Shown: positions 6,835 through 14,974, counted from the stretch's first letter. The stretch: DNA of 19,445 nt from JANMEB01 sp041740495 (GCA_041740495.1 JBGSLW010000179.1:1-19445); one strand, 5' to 3'. The notes: generated from the letters alone by a model not told the origin. Numbers and translations: made by a program.

Positions 6835-7512
6835 ATGGAACGAAACAACACCCAATTGCTTGAAGAGCTGGAAGCGACCAGTTCGCGGAGAGTCACCCGT
6901 CGTGCGGTGAGTCTATTGGAACTGCTCGTGGTTCTATTGATCTTGACGGCGGTCTCAATCATAGCGTTGCCGTTGTGTTCGGTCCGCGTGGACACTCCGC
7001 AGGGAAAGCAACTGAGTCCTGACGAGATCGTGACGCATTCGACGTTGAAGGTGGTCCAGGCGGCGATTGCCGGCGAAGATGGGGTGATCGAAAACCTGGC
7101 CCACGCCCCGAACGCACTTCCCCGTCGGATCAGCGAACTGTTATCGGATAAGCCGCCAGAGCACATCGAGCGGCAGACGCCCGAATTGCGGAGGTACGAT
7201 CCATTGGTTCGGATTGGCTGGCGGGGGCCGTACTTAATCCCCACCGGGCAATCGAAGTCCGGCCAGCCCGCGGTAGTCGATGCCTGGGGAAACGAGTTGG
7301 AACTGCAGGTTGACTTCAACGAAGACGGCGTCGTCGATCGCGAAGAGTCGATGTACATGCGCATTGTTTCGGCGGGCCCGAATGGGATGGTCGAAACACC
7401 GGCTGATGTGAAAAGCATGAAACCGGGCGCCAACGCGGACCGCGAACTGACCTTGGAAAAGTGCGGCGACGACTTGGTCATGTTCGTCAAGATCCCCGAC
7501 TATCGCCAATGA
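6835..7512 (+). CDS. Pseudopilin 2 (GspG-like) with Ala at the cleavage site
   Basis: A 225-residue prepilin-like protein. A basic leader ends in TRRA, followed by VSLLELLVVLLILTAV with Glu at +5. The residue before cleavage is Ala24 rather than the usual Gly, which prepilin peptidases are known to accept but less commonly. The globular part contains GWRGPYL and later VDAWGN, corresponding to the WRGPYL...DPWGNPY region of GspG-type major pseudopilins, and an acidic DFNEDGVVDREES loop that resembles a calcium-binding EF-hand-like segment. The start is either ATG 6835 or GTG 6826; neither has a strong ribosome site. The gene begins 43 bases after pseudopilin 1 ends and its stop overlaps the next start (ATGA at 7509-7512), so translation of the pair is probably coupled. 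Confidence 0.85.
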   Translation: MERNNTQLLEELEATSSRRVTRRAVSLLELLVVLLILTAVSIIALPLCSVRVDTPQGKQLSPDEIVTHSTLKVVQAAIAGEDGVIENLAHAPNALPRRISELLSDKPPEHIERQTPELRRYDPLVRIGWRGPYLIPTGQSKSGQPAVVDAWGNELELQVDFNEDGVVDREESMYMRIVSAGPNGMVETPADVKSMKPGANADRELTLEKCGDDLVMFVKIPDYRQ

Positions 7513-8411
7513 ACGGCGTGAAGTTTGGGGGGACGCGGGCAGCACCGACCGGCCTGACGTTGTTGGAACTGGTGATGGTCCTGGTGATCCTGTCGGTGGT
7601 CGCCACGGCCGCGGTTCAAGCGTTGCAGCCGCGGGTCGATAACGCGCGGTTCGAGCGAACGCGAGCCATCTTAGCCGATGTCCAGCGGGCCGCCTTGGGA
7701 AACAGCGGCAGCCGGCAAGCGGACGGGACCCCGTTGTTGCAGGGATTTGTAGCGGATGTCGGTTGCTTGCCGCCCGCCCCATCCACCAGTCTGGATGGAT
7801 CCAGCCAGGACCCATTGCGGCCGCTATGGGATCTGCGCGATCCTCTGGCGCAGTCCTTTCCATTTCGCATACGGCCAGGCCCGAGCGAGCCGCACGATTT
7901 CTCCAACGTCCAGTTGCCTTGCGGGTGGCGGGGACCGTATCTCGAACCGGGGCTCGGCGCTACTTCCGTGCGCGACGGCTGGGGGAGTCCTTTTTCGGCG
8001 TCGCCGATCGATGGAGAGATTCGCGAGATCGTGTGGCAATCCCCCTTGGATCCTGAGCAACAACTGATGCTGGACCTTCGCGGGGCTCGGACGGTCGTCA
8101 GCGGGAACCTGGTCGGCGGCGGCGAGATCCCGGCGGGGGTGGAAGTCTACATGTTGGCGCCGGATCCGCGATCGTCCTTGGACGTGTTGCGCGTTGCGCC
8201 GGACGAGGATGCGCAGCCCCAGTCCTTTTATTTTGCCGAGATCCCGGTGGGTGTCCGGGCCGTCGTGGTGGTTGTGGAAGGCAGGCAACTGGTGAAATAC
8301 CTTTACGTTCCGCCGGGAGGGCTGACGCAACTGATCGATATAACGAGTCTCCTGCCGGCGCCCCCCGACGCGGAGAAAGCCAACCCGGCCGAGCCGACGG
8401 CTGAGGAGTAA
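7509..8411 (+). CDS. Pseudopilin 3 with C-terminal beta-sandwich-like tip domain
   Basis: A 300-residue prepilin-like protein. The short leader ends TG15, then LTLLELVMVLVILSVVATAA with Glu at +5. GWRGPYL is at 139-145 and DGWG at 156-159, as in GspG-type subunits. Cys86 and Cys138 could form a disulfide. Residues about 185-283 form a separate beta-rich block (VVSGNLVGGGEIPAGVEVY, then YFAEIPVGVRAVVVVVEG, then a PPGG segment). This resembles the carboxypeptidase-regulatory-like fold by pattern; that is inference. An acidic, Pro-rich tail ends the protein. The start ATG 7509 overlaps the previous stop. A bulky C-terminal domain suits a minor subunit at the filament tip rather than a repeating subunit. 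Confidence 0.85.
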   Translation: MNGVKFGGTRAAPTGLTLLELVMVLVILSVVATAAVQALQPRVDNARFERTRAILADVQRAALGNSGSRQADGTPLLQGFVADVGCLPPAPSTSLDGSSQDPLRPLWDLRDPLAQSFPFRIRPGPSEPHDFSNVQLPCGWRGPYLEPGLGATSVRDGWGSPFSASPIDGEIREIVWQSPLDPEQQLMLDLRGARTVVSGNLVGGGEIPAGVEVYMLAPDPRSSLDVLRVAPDEDAQPQSFYFAEIPVGVRAVVVVVEGRQLVKYLYVPPGGLTQLIDITSLLPAPPDAEKANPAEPTAEE

Positions 8412-8427
8412 CCGACCGTTTCAACCT

Positions 8428-9786
8428 ATGAGCTCGCGTCCTCAATTTTCGGTGTTTCTGGTGACCGCCGGTGAAGTGGTGCGGGCCGACTACGCGCCGC
8501 GGGCGACCACCGCGATGGGGTTCATTCGCCGGACGCTGGAGCCGGGGCGCGATTTGATCGCCACGTTGGAGCTGGTGGCGAATGAGCCGGCGCCGCTGGG
8601 GAGAAAAGTGCTGGTTCTGGCGACGCAATTGCCCTCGCATCTCCTGCGGTTTCCCGTGGCGACGGTGCATTCGATGCACAACGACGAATTGCGGGAGGCG
8701 ATGAAGTATGAAATCGAGACGCTCGTCGGAATCGAAATCGAGAACTTGTTACTGGCGTACCGATCGGCCGCTCCCCAAAACGACGAGGAAGCTCGGTTTT
8801 GGGTGACCGCGATCCGCCAGACGGAATACCAGGACCTGATTCGGCGGTTTCATGCGCTGGGTGTTAAACAGCTGTACCTGGCGCACCCAGCGGGCGTTTT
8901 TTCCTTCGCCGAAAACGCCGGCGTGCGCAAAGAATTGTGGGGAGGCACGGTCTTCGAGTTCGACGGAATCTCCCAGCGGATTCGCGGCATCAGTCGGGCA
9001 AATCCCGACACGGGTGCGACCGACGAGGACGTCTTCTGGTTGTGGGGGGATGGGCGGGCAGCGCACGGCAGTAGCCAACCGGCGGTGGAACTCAGCGACG
9101 CCGGCGCCTTGCAAGTCGCCTTGGCGGGAACGCTGCGGGAACTGACGTATCCGGATAAATTCCGTGCGCCGTTGATCCAGCCGGAACGCAAGCGGAGCGC
9201 CGTCAATCTGCGACCGGTGCTGGCGGCGGCCTTGGCATTACTGGCCGCGACCACTTGTTACTTGCATTGGAATTGGATGCAGTCGCAGACCGCCTACCTG
9301 GCGGTGAAATCCCAGGAAATTGCCCGCCCCGCGGTCGACAAACGGCGGTTCGATTCCGAACAGCTGAAGTTGTTGGACCAGGAGAAGCAACTGGAAGCCG
9401 ATTCGCTTTCCTCCGGTTTGGAGCTGCAGCGAATTCAGTTCTTCCTGGAGAATCAACGCGATCGAATTCCCAAGCTGCTGCGGATGTTGATCGAGTTGCG
9501 GTCCGAAGAGATGGTCTTGCAGCATATCCTGTCCGAGAAGGGGGGATTGAACGTCGGCGGGGTTTCGCTGAACGGGGAAGCCGCTCAGGCCTTGGCCACC
9601 AAGCTTCGTCCACTGGTTGCACCGCTCGGTTGGAAGGTCGCCGGCGTTCGGCAGGAGGGACTTCAGAAGATGACCAGCGGCGGACCGTGGAACTTTCAGA
9701 TCGCACTGACCGACGTGGGACCATTCGACAAGCCGGTGGCGCCGACCGAACAAGCTGTGACCACGCTGGAACAATCCGGGAACTGA
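8428..9786 (+). CDS. PilM-PilN fusion (GspL-like) inner-membrane assembly protein
   Basis: A 452-residue protein with a cytoplasmic N-terminal part (1-255), one membrane span (about 261-282, after a basic RKR) and a periplasmic C-terminal part. The N-terminal part has the PilM/GspL pattern: LPSHLLRFPVATVHSMHNDE followed by the helix AMKYEIETLVG. The nucleotide-binding signatures of active PilM are not evident, so it may bind no ATP. After the span, a helical segment rich in Q/E/L (about 300-350) leads to a ferredoxin-like domain, as in PilN. The layout is that of GspL, which in type IV pili is split into PilM and PilN. The expected role is linking the GspE-type ATPase to the platform and to the PilO-like partner encoded 2 bases downstream. 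It lies 16 bases after pseudopilin 3. Confidence 0.82.
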   Translation: MSSRPQFSVFLVTAGEVVRADYAPRATTAMGFIRRTLEPGRDLIATLELVANEPAPLGRKVLVLATQLPSHLLRFPVATVHSMHNDELREAMKYEIETLVGIEIENLLLAYRSAAPQNDEEARFWVTAIRQTEYQDLIRRFHALGVKQLYLAHPAGVFSFAENAGVRKELWGGTVFEFDGISQRIRGISRANPDTGATDEDVFWLWGDGRAAHGSSQPAVELSDAGALQVALAGTLRELTYPDKFRAPLIQPERKRSAVNLRPVLAAALALLAATTCYLHWNWMQSQTAYLAVKSQEIARPAVDKRRFDSEQLKLLDQEKQLEADSLSSGLELQRIQFFLENQRDRIPKLLRMLIELRSEEMVLQHILSEKGGLNVGGVSLNGEAAQALATKLRPLVAPLGWKVAGVRQEGLQKMTSGGPWNFQIALTDVGPFDKPVAPTEQAVTTLEQSGN

Positions 9787-9788
9787 CG

Positions 9789-10397
9789 ATGGAACTCCGA
9801 CGCGATTCAAAAAGCCGCGAACAATTTCTGCTGGTGCTGTTTCCGGCGGCGATTCTTTTGGCCGTGTATTCGGTCTTCGTGGCGATTCCCGGTCAACAGA
9901 GGCTGCGCGCCGAACAGGCCAAGCTGCAATTGACGCAAGCCCAAGCGGTCACCCCGGCCGACGCGGAAAACTCTCTGGGGCAATTGGAGAATGCTCAGCA
10001 GAGTTTGCAGCGGATGAAATCGTCGGTCAGCAGCAACCGCGAACAAGTTCGCGCCCTCAGTCAAGCCTGGCGGCGGACCGACAACCGCCTGGCAACCTTC
10101 CAACTGATCACCGAAAAGTTGCGGTACCACGACTTGTCCGTGGTATTCCAAGGCTACATGACCGAAGTCGATATTTCGGAGTACCACCAGAAGTTGATCG
10201 AGTTGATCAATCGGCAGGAGCCGGAAATCGCCGTGGAATTCTGGCAGATCGAATTGAAGGGTTCGTTTCTCAACGTCACGGAATTCCTCGAGTCGATCGA
10301 TGGCGACCCGTTGGGGATCATTCCTGTGGCGATCGCGATGAAATCGTCTAGCGATCCGCGAGAACCGAAGAGTTGGACGATCGTCTTCCTGATTTAG
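9789..10397 (+). CDS. PilO/GspM-like inner-membrane assembly protein
   Basis: A 202-residue protein: short basic cytoplasmic N terminus, one membrane span (about 12-33, LLVLFPAAILLAVYSVFVA), a long coiled-coil stretch (about 38-100) and a small alpha/beta domain at the end. Size and layout match PilO and GspM, which dimerise with PilN/GspL through the periplasmic ferredoxin-like domains. Position directly after the PilM-PilN fusion, with only two bases between stop and start, repeats the pilM-N-O order and supports the call. Sequence conservation in this family is low, so the assignment rests on topology and context. Confidence 0.75.
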   Translation: MELRRDSKSREQFLLVLFPAAILLAVYSVFVAIPGQQRLRAEQAKLQLTQAQAVTPADAENSLGQLENAQQSLQRMKSSVSSNREQVRALSQAWRRTDNRLATFQLITEKLRYHDLSVVFQGYMTEVDISEYHQKLIELINRQEPEIAVEFWQIELKGSFLNVTEFLESIDGDPLGIIPVAIAMKSSSDPREPKSWTIVFLI

Positions 10398-10414
10398 CCG
10401 GCGGATACCGGCGC

Positions 10415-11605
10415 TTGCCGATTGCGAGTACGAACTTGAAGCCCACCGAACCTCCTGCCGCCCCACCTTGCGTTGCTCCGAGTGATCTGGAGACATGGTT
10501 GGCCCGTTGCCGCGAATGGGGCGCGTCCGATCTGCATCTGGCCGTCGAGCAGCCGCCGCGCTGCCGAATCCAGGGGAAATTGCAGGAATGGCCGGAGGGG
10601 AGCGGCCCGCTCACCACGGCCGAGAGCTTAAATCAGATCATCGCGGGAATCATCCCGGCGGGTCACCGCGAACAACTCGAAAGCCGCGGCTCGCTCGACG
10701 GAGCGCTCAGCGACGCCTCGGGAACTCGTTGGCGGTTCAACGTGTTTCGCTCCCGCGCCAACTGGGGGATCGCCTTGCGGCGACTGGAGAATTCGTTTCG
10801 CAGTCTCTCCGAATTGGGATTGAGTTCGGCGTTGCGCCGCGTCGTCGATCTCGCCCACGGGCTGGTGATCGTGGCGGGGCCGACCGGTTCCGGCAAGAGT
10901 ACGACGTTGGCGACCTTGATCGATCTGATCAATCACTCGCGTTCCGGGCACGTGATCACGCTGGAGGATCCGATCGAATACGTCCATCGCAGCGCCCGGT
11001 GCCTGGTCACCCAGCGGCAGATCGGTGTGGATTCGCCGAATTTTCCCCAGGCGCTGGTCGACGCTTTGCGACAAGATCCCGATGTGATTCTGGTGGGGGA
11101 AGTTCGCGACCTGGAGACCATTCGCACCGCGATCACCGCCGCCGAGACCGGACATCTGGTATTGGCGTCGGTGCATGCCGGAGACTGCGTGGGGGGAATC
11201 GAACGCCTGGTGAGCGTCTTTCCGGCGGACGAACAAAAGATGATCCAACGACTGTTGTCGTTGGTGTTGCGCGCCGCCGTGGCCCAGCATCTCTTGGTAC
11301 CAATCGACGCGGCGGCGGTGGAGCCCGCGGCCGCACCGTCCGTCGCCCAGACGCCGCGGCGACGCGTGTTGGCCAGCGAATTGCTCTTTGCGAATTCGGC
11401 CGTCGCCAATTTGATCGCCCAAGGCAACGTCAAACAGATTTACTCGGTATTGGAAACGGGAGCCGCGGAGGGGATGCATACGCTCGACGCCAGCCTGGCG
11501 CGGCTCTACCGCCAGCGGAGTATCGACGAATCCACGGTCCGTTCGTTGGCGCGCAATCCGCAACTGGTATTGGAGCGGAGGTACCCGAGCGCAGCCCGAG
11601 TCTGA
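10415..11605 (+). CDS. PilT-family ATPase with degenerate AIRNLIRE box
   Basis: A 396-residue cytoplasmic ATPase. With the start at TTG 10415: an N-terminal PAS-like segment with WGASDLHL, Walker A GPTGSGKST at 155-163, Asp box LEDPIEY near 183-189, Walker B DPDVILVGEVRD at 221-232 and His box GHLVLASVHAG. The C terminus follows the PilT pattern (ASELLFANSAVANLIAQG, then QIYSVLETGAAEGMHTLD). AVANLIAQ (329-336) replaces AIRNLIRE, the PilT box linked to retraction, losing both Arg and the Glu. An Ala/Pro-rich insert (297-316) separates it from the core. The start is uncertain: TTG 10373 overlaps the PilO-like gene; TTG 10415 or 10436 do not, and no ATG is near. PilT retracts type IV pili; here it may have another role, as discussed in the findings. 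Confidence 0.85.
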   Translation: MPIASTNLKPTEPPAAPPCVAPSDLETWLARCREWGASDLHLAVEQPPRCRIQGKLQEWPEGSGPLTTAESLNQIIAGIIPAGHREQLESRGSLDGALSDASGTRWRFNVFRSRANWGIALRRLENSFRSLSELGLSSALRRVVDLAHGLVIVAGPTGSGKSTTLATLIDLINHSRSGHVITLEDPIEYVHRSARCLVTQRQIGVDSPNFPQALVDALRQDPDVILVGEVRDLETIRTAITAAETGHLVLASVHAGDCVGGIERLVSVFPADEQKMIQRLLSLVLRAAVAQHLLVPIDAAAVEPAAAPSVAQTPRRRVLASELLFANSAVANLIAQGNVKQIYSVLETGAAEGMHTLDASLARLYRQRSIDESTVRSLARNPQLVLERRYPSAARV

Positions 11606-11629
11606 CTTCGGGGAAAGGGGTAGAACGGG

Positions 11630-13159
11630 ATGGATGGCGAATCGGGGATACCGCCGCTCGAGACGGCGGGTGAATTGTTGCAGATGGATCAGGTGCGGAT
11701 CGATCCGCGCTGGGCGTTGATGATCCCGGCCAACCTGGCGTTACGAAAACAAGTCTTGCCGTTTACCCAGCAAGACCAGGCGGTCCTGGTCGCGTGCCGC
11801 GATCCGCTGGACCTGCAGAGTTTGCAGGCGGTGGAACGGTACATCGGACAGCCGGTGCTGCCGCAGACCGCCGAACCGGAGTCGTTGGAGCGAGTGATCC
11901 AGAGCATCTATCAAGACGCCGCCTGGCGAAGTTCCAACCCGAACGCCCCCTTCCAGGCTTCGCTGACGGGAACGCCCGAAGGGGGGGAGATCAGCCCGGA
12001 TACGGCAGTCGCCTTGAGCGACGAGATATTTCACGCCGCGCTGATTCGGCAGGCGACCGATATCCACCTGGAACCAAGGGCGAATGAACTGCGTATCCGG
12101 CTGCGGGTCGACGGGATACTGGAGGATTACCGCACCATCCCCAGTAGCGTGCAGAACCTGTTGATCTCGCGACTCAAACTGTTGTGCGGCATGGACATCG
12201 CGGAGCGCCGCGCCCCGCAGGATGGTCGCTACACCTTGTCCGTCGATCGGACGCAAGAGATCGACGTGCGGGCCGCTTCGATCCCCACCAAGCATGGCGA
12301 GCGGATGACGTTGCGGTTGTTGGCCAACAGCCGCCAATCGTACTCGATCCATGACCTGGGGATGGCGGAGGACGACTTGGAGCGGTTCCTCGCCTGCTTG
12401 CATCGGCCGCACGGTTTGATCGTGTTCACCGGTCCGACCGGTTGTGGGAAGAGCACCACTCTTTATTCCGCGATACGGCATTTGTTGGGAACGCAGCCGC
12501 TGAATATCATCACCATAGAGGATCCGGTCGAAACGGTGATCGACGGGATCAGCCAAATCGAGGTCGACGCCAACGACAAAGTCAGTTTTCATAAGGCGTT
12601 GCGCGGGGTACTGCGGCACGACCCGGATGTGCTGATGATTGGAGAGATTCGCGACGAAGAGACGGCGGAAACTGCGATCAAGGCCGCTTTGACGGGGCAT
12701 CTGGTGCTCACCACATTGCACGCGAATTCGGCGGCGGGCAGCATCACCCGCTTGATCGATATGGGGATCAAGCCGTTTCTGGTGGGGGCGGTGACGCGGG
12801 CCACTGCGGCGCAGCGCTTGGTGCGCAAATTGTGTTTGCGGTGTCGAGCGGAGGCGCCGCTGAGCTTGGAACAGGCCACGATCTTGCGGCGGCCGGAGCT
12901 GGTGGGAACCACAATCTACCGGCCGGTCGGCTGCCGGTATTGCTCCGGGACTGGGTTCTTGGGTCGGACCGGCTTGTTCGAGTTCGTGTTTTTCGACGCC
13001 GGTTTGGCCCAACGCGTCGCGCAACATGTGACCGAGAGCGAGTTGTTGGGAGAATTGCGTCGCCGGCAAGCTCGTGAGTTGCTGGACGATGGCCTGATAA
13101 AATTGCAGGCCGGCGAGACGTCGTTTGATCAGGTCGCGGCGGTCATCAGTCCCCACTAG
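11630..13159 (+). CDS. PilB/GspE-family assembly ATPase
   Basis: A 509-residue cytoplasmic ATPase that powers pseudopilin polymerisation. Residues about 20-95 are an N1E/MshEN-like domain, but the RLG...Q motif that binds cyclic-di-GMP in MshE is not present. The catalytic half has Walker A GPTGCGKST (268-276), Asp box IEDPVE (296-301), Walker B DPDVLMIGEIRD (331-342), His box ending TLHAN (361-365), and a zinc tetracysteine made of C402-x2-C405 and C435-x2-C438. That zinc element is typical of GspE/PilB and absent from PilT. Start ATG 11630 has AAGGGG about 9 bases upstream. It follows the PilT-like gene by 24 bases and precedes the platform gene by 14 bases, the usual ATPase-then-GspF order. 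Confidence 0.95.
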   Translation: MDGESGIPPLETAGELLQMDQVRIDPRWALMIPANLALRKQVLPFTQQDQAVLVACRDPLDLQSLQAVERYIGQPVLPQTAEPESLERVIQSIYQDAAWRSSNPNAPFQASLTGTPEGGEISPDTAVALSDEIFHAALIRQATDIHLEPRANELRIRLRVDGILEDYRTIPSSVQNLLISRLKLLCGMDIAERRAPQDGRYTLSVDRTQEIDVRAASIPTKHGERMTLRLLANSRQSYSIHDLGMAEDDLERFLACLHRPHGLIVFTGPTGCGKSTTLYSAIRHLLGTQPLNIITIEDPVETVIDGISQIEVDANDKVSFHKALRGVLRHDPDVLMIGEIRDEETAETAIKAALTGHLVLTTLHANSAAGSITRLIDMGIKPFLVGAVTRATAAQRLVRKLCLRCRAEAPLSLEQATILRRPELVGTTIYRPVGCRYCSGTGFLGRTGLFEFVFFDAGLAQRVAQHVTESELLGELRRRQARELLDDGLIKLQAGETSFDQVAAVISPH

Positions 13160-13173
13160 AGTCGACGCGGGCC

Positions 13174-14379
13174 ATGCCGATTTTCTATTTCGATGCGCGG
13201 ACCGCGAGCGGAGGCCGACAGACCGGCGAGATCAACGCCAGCTCACGGGCGGCGGCCGCAGCTCAATTGCACAGCCGAGGGTTGATCGTGACCCGCGTCG
13301 AGCCGGCCGGGGACGAGCGGAGTCACCGTTGGGGACTGGATGTCCTCTGGGCAGGTCGGCCGAGCGGGATCGACGTCGAGGCGACGCTGCAGCAGCTGGC
13401 GATCCTATTGCGCAACGGGACGACCCTGTTGCAAGCGATCGAGGGGCTCAGCACCTCCAGTACCTCCGCCGCATCGCGGCGAATGTGGCGCGATGTCAGT
13501 GCCCATATCCAAGCCGGGCACAACCTCTCCAGCGCGTTGCAACGCGCGCGAGGGATTCCGTCGTTTGTGCCGCAGCTGGTCGCCGTCGGGGAAAAAACCG
13601 GCCGGCTGGATCCGGTCTTGCTCCGGGCGGCCCAAGTTCTGCGCAGCCGCCGCCAAGCCCGAACCGAGTTGTTGACCGCGATCTTCTATCCCACGCTGGT
13701 CGTGCTGCTGGCGGTGGGGGTCACCTTGTACATGGTGGGGTACTTGATCCCACGGTTGGAGCGCTACTTGCGCAGCCTGGGCAAGGAAATCCCAGCGATG
13801 ACACAAACTCTGGTCGAGGGTTCACTGTGGTTGCGGACCCATAGCGTCGCGGTGCTCAGCGTGATCGGAATCGTCGCGGCGGTCGCCGTATCGTCCTACC
13901 TGTCGCGCGAGGGGCGTTTTTGGATCGATCGAATTCTGCTGCGGGCGCCGGTGATCGGGCGGATCGGCCGACTCCGCGATACCGCGCAGTTTTCCCGCAA
14001 TTTGGCCTTATTGATCGGGAGCGGCGTGTCGCTTACCGAGTCCCTGGCGACGGTGGCCCAACTCATCGGCAACCAATTTGTCGGTACAATTGTCACGTCC
14101 GCGCGCGAAAAGATACTTCAGGGGAATAATCTTTCTTCGGCGATCGAGAACGCCAACGCCTTTACTCCGATGTTGAAACAGATGATCGCAGTCGGCGAGC
14201 AATCGGGGGACCTGGAAGGGGTCCTGGTGGAGACGGCGGAGTTTCACGAGGAGCTCTACCGGGCCCAACTGCGGCGTCTGACCGCGATCCTCACGCCGCT
14301 CCTGACGATCGGTGTCGGTTTGGTGGTAGGGTATGTGTACATCGCTTTTTTCATGGCCTTGTTCGCGGCCGCCGGCTGA
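13174..14379 (+). CDS. GspF/PilC inner-membrane platform protein
   Basis: A 401-residue protein of standard family length. It opens with FYFDARTASGGRQTGEI, the usual N terminus of GspF/PilC. Two homologous four-helix T2SSF domains follow (about 69-190 and 272-398), each with its GE-x-(T/S)-G motif: GEKTG at 139-143 and GEQSG at 351-355. Membrane spans are at about 168-193, 225-243 and 371-399. The protein forms the cytoplasmic-membrane platform on which the ATPase acts. No Shine-Dalgarno site is obvious before ATG 13174; with 14 bases between genes, translational coupling to the ATPase gene is likely. Confidence 0.95.
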   Translation: MPIFYFDARTASGGRQTGEINASSRAAAAAQLHSRGLIVTRVEPAGDERSHRWGLDVLWAGRPSGIDVEATLQQLAILLRNGTTLLQAIEGLSTSSTSAASRRMWRDVSAHIQAGHNLSSALQRARGIPSFVPQLVAVGEKTGRLDPVLLRAAQVLRSRRQARTELLTAIFYPTLVVLLAVGVTLYMVGYLIPRLERYLRSLGKEIPAMTQTLVEGSLWLRTHSVAVLSVIGIVAAVAVSSYLSREGRFWIDRILLRAPVIGRIGRLRDTAQFSRNLALLIGSGVSLTESLATVAQLIGNQFVGTIVTSAREKILQGNNLSSAIENANAFTPMLKQMIAVGEQSGDLEGVLVETAEFHEELYRAQLRRLTAILTPLLTIGVGLVVGYVYIAFFMALFAAAG

Positions 14380-14443
14380 TCCGGTTCCGGCGGGCCAACC
14401 CATGGTACGGTCAAGACAACAGAATCTGAACGCCAGGTGCGAC

Positions 14444-14974
14444 ATGAACGGTATCGTGAATCGAATGGGGGTCGTCGGCTGGGCGGTGGTGGTCCTGGCC
14501 GGCGCGGCCTGGGGGGGCGCAGCCTGGGGACAAGACCCGGCGGCCGATCCCACAGCGGAAACGAACGTGATCAAGGAAACGCTAGCAAAAATCCGCGAGA
14601 TCGAGCAACTGGACAAGTATGTTGCGGAGAATTCGACGCTGAAGGATGCCAACAAGCAATTGCAGCAGCAGGTGACTCAATTGCAGCAGCAGGTCACCAA
14701 GTTGACCCAGGAATTGCAGCAGGAGAATGAACGCTTGCGCAAGCAGTTGCTCCAAATGCCGACATTCGAGGTGAAGTCGAAGATCGTGGTGGGGGAGGTC
14801 GACGCGGCGGTGCTGCAGTCGGGCGATCGCCATTATCGGATTCGCCGCGATATGGAGCTTTCGGTGCCGGTGGCCGACGGAGTTTGGGTCTTGATGCGTG
14901 TCGAGAAAATCACTAAAGAGCTGATTCAACTTCACTTTCCCGAGTTGGAACGCACGATTTACCTCTACGATTAG
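14444..14974 (+). CDS. PilP/GspC-like exported coiled-coil protein
   Basis: A 176-residue protein. Its hydrophobic N terminus (about 8-27) may be a signal peptide cut before QDPA or an uncleaved anchor; it holds the duplicated run GAAWGGAAWG. Residues about 40-105 form a Gln/Leu heptad coiled coil (LQQQVTQ, LQQQVTK, LTQELQQ). Residues about 112-176 are a small beta domain (KIVVGEVDAAVLQ to RTIYLYD) resembling in outline the HR domain of GspC and the PilP beta domain. ATG 14444 has AGG 6 bases upstream; the longer open frame from 14333 is out of keeping with a signal peptide. Placement directly before the secretin is that of pilP in pilMNOPQ, which supports a role joining platform and secretin across the periplasm. 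Sequence similarity alone is weak. Confidence 0.6.
   Translation: MNGIVNRMGVVGWAVVVLAGAAWGGAAWGQDPAADPTAETNVIKETLAKIREIEQLDKYVAENSTLKDANKQLQQQVTQLQQQVTKLTQELQQENERLRKQLLQMPTFEVKSKIVVGEVDAAVLQSGDRHYRIRRDMELSVPVADGVWVLMRVEKITKELIQLHFPELERTIYLYD
14501..14530 (+). repeat. 15-bp tandem duplication in the signal-peptide codons
   Basis: GGCGCGGCCTGGGGG (14501-14515) is followed by GGCGCAGCCTGGGGA (14516-14530). The two copies differ at two positions and encode GAAWG twice. Confidence 0.8.
14657..14698 (+). repeat. 21-bp tandem repeat encoding coiled-coil heptads
   Basis: Two adjacent 21-base units starting CAATTGCAGCAGCAGGT (14657-14677 and 14678-14698) differ at two or three bases. Each encodes one seven-residue heptad (QLQQQVT). 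The unit length matches one heptad exactly, so copy-number change would shorten or lengthen the coil without a frameshift. Confidence 0.8.

Noticed and set aside
9255..9788. N-terminal extension of the PilO-like frame upstream of ATG 9789
   Set aside because: It lies wholly inside the PilM-PilN gene, and the protein from 9789 has the expected PilO topology from its first residue.
10495..11673. Plus-strand open frame of 392 codons overlapping the PilT-family gene in another frame
   Set aside because: It is Arg/Gly-rich and lacks motifs, while the other frame encodes a complete ATPase core.
11741..13156. Long minus-strand open frame antisense to the GspE-type ATPase
   Set aside because: The plus strand has every ATPase motif; the opposite frame is a composition shadow.
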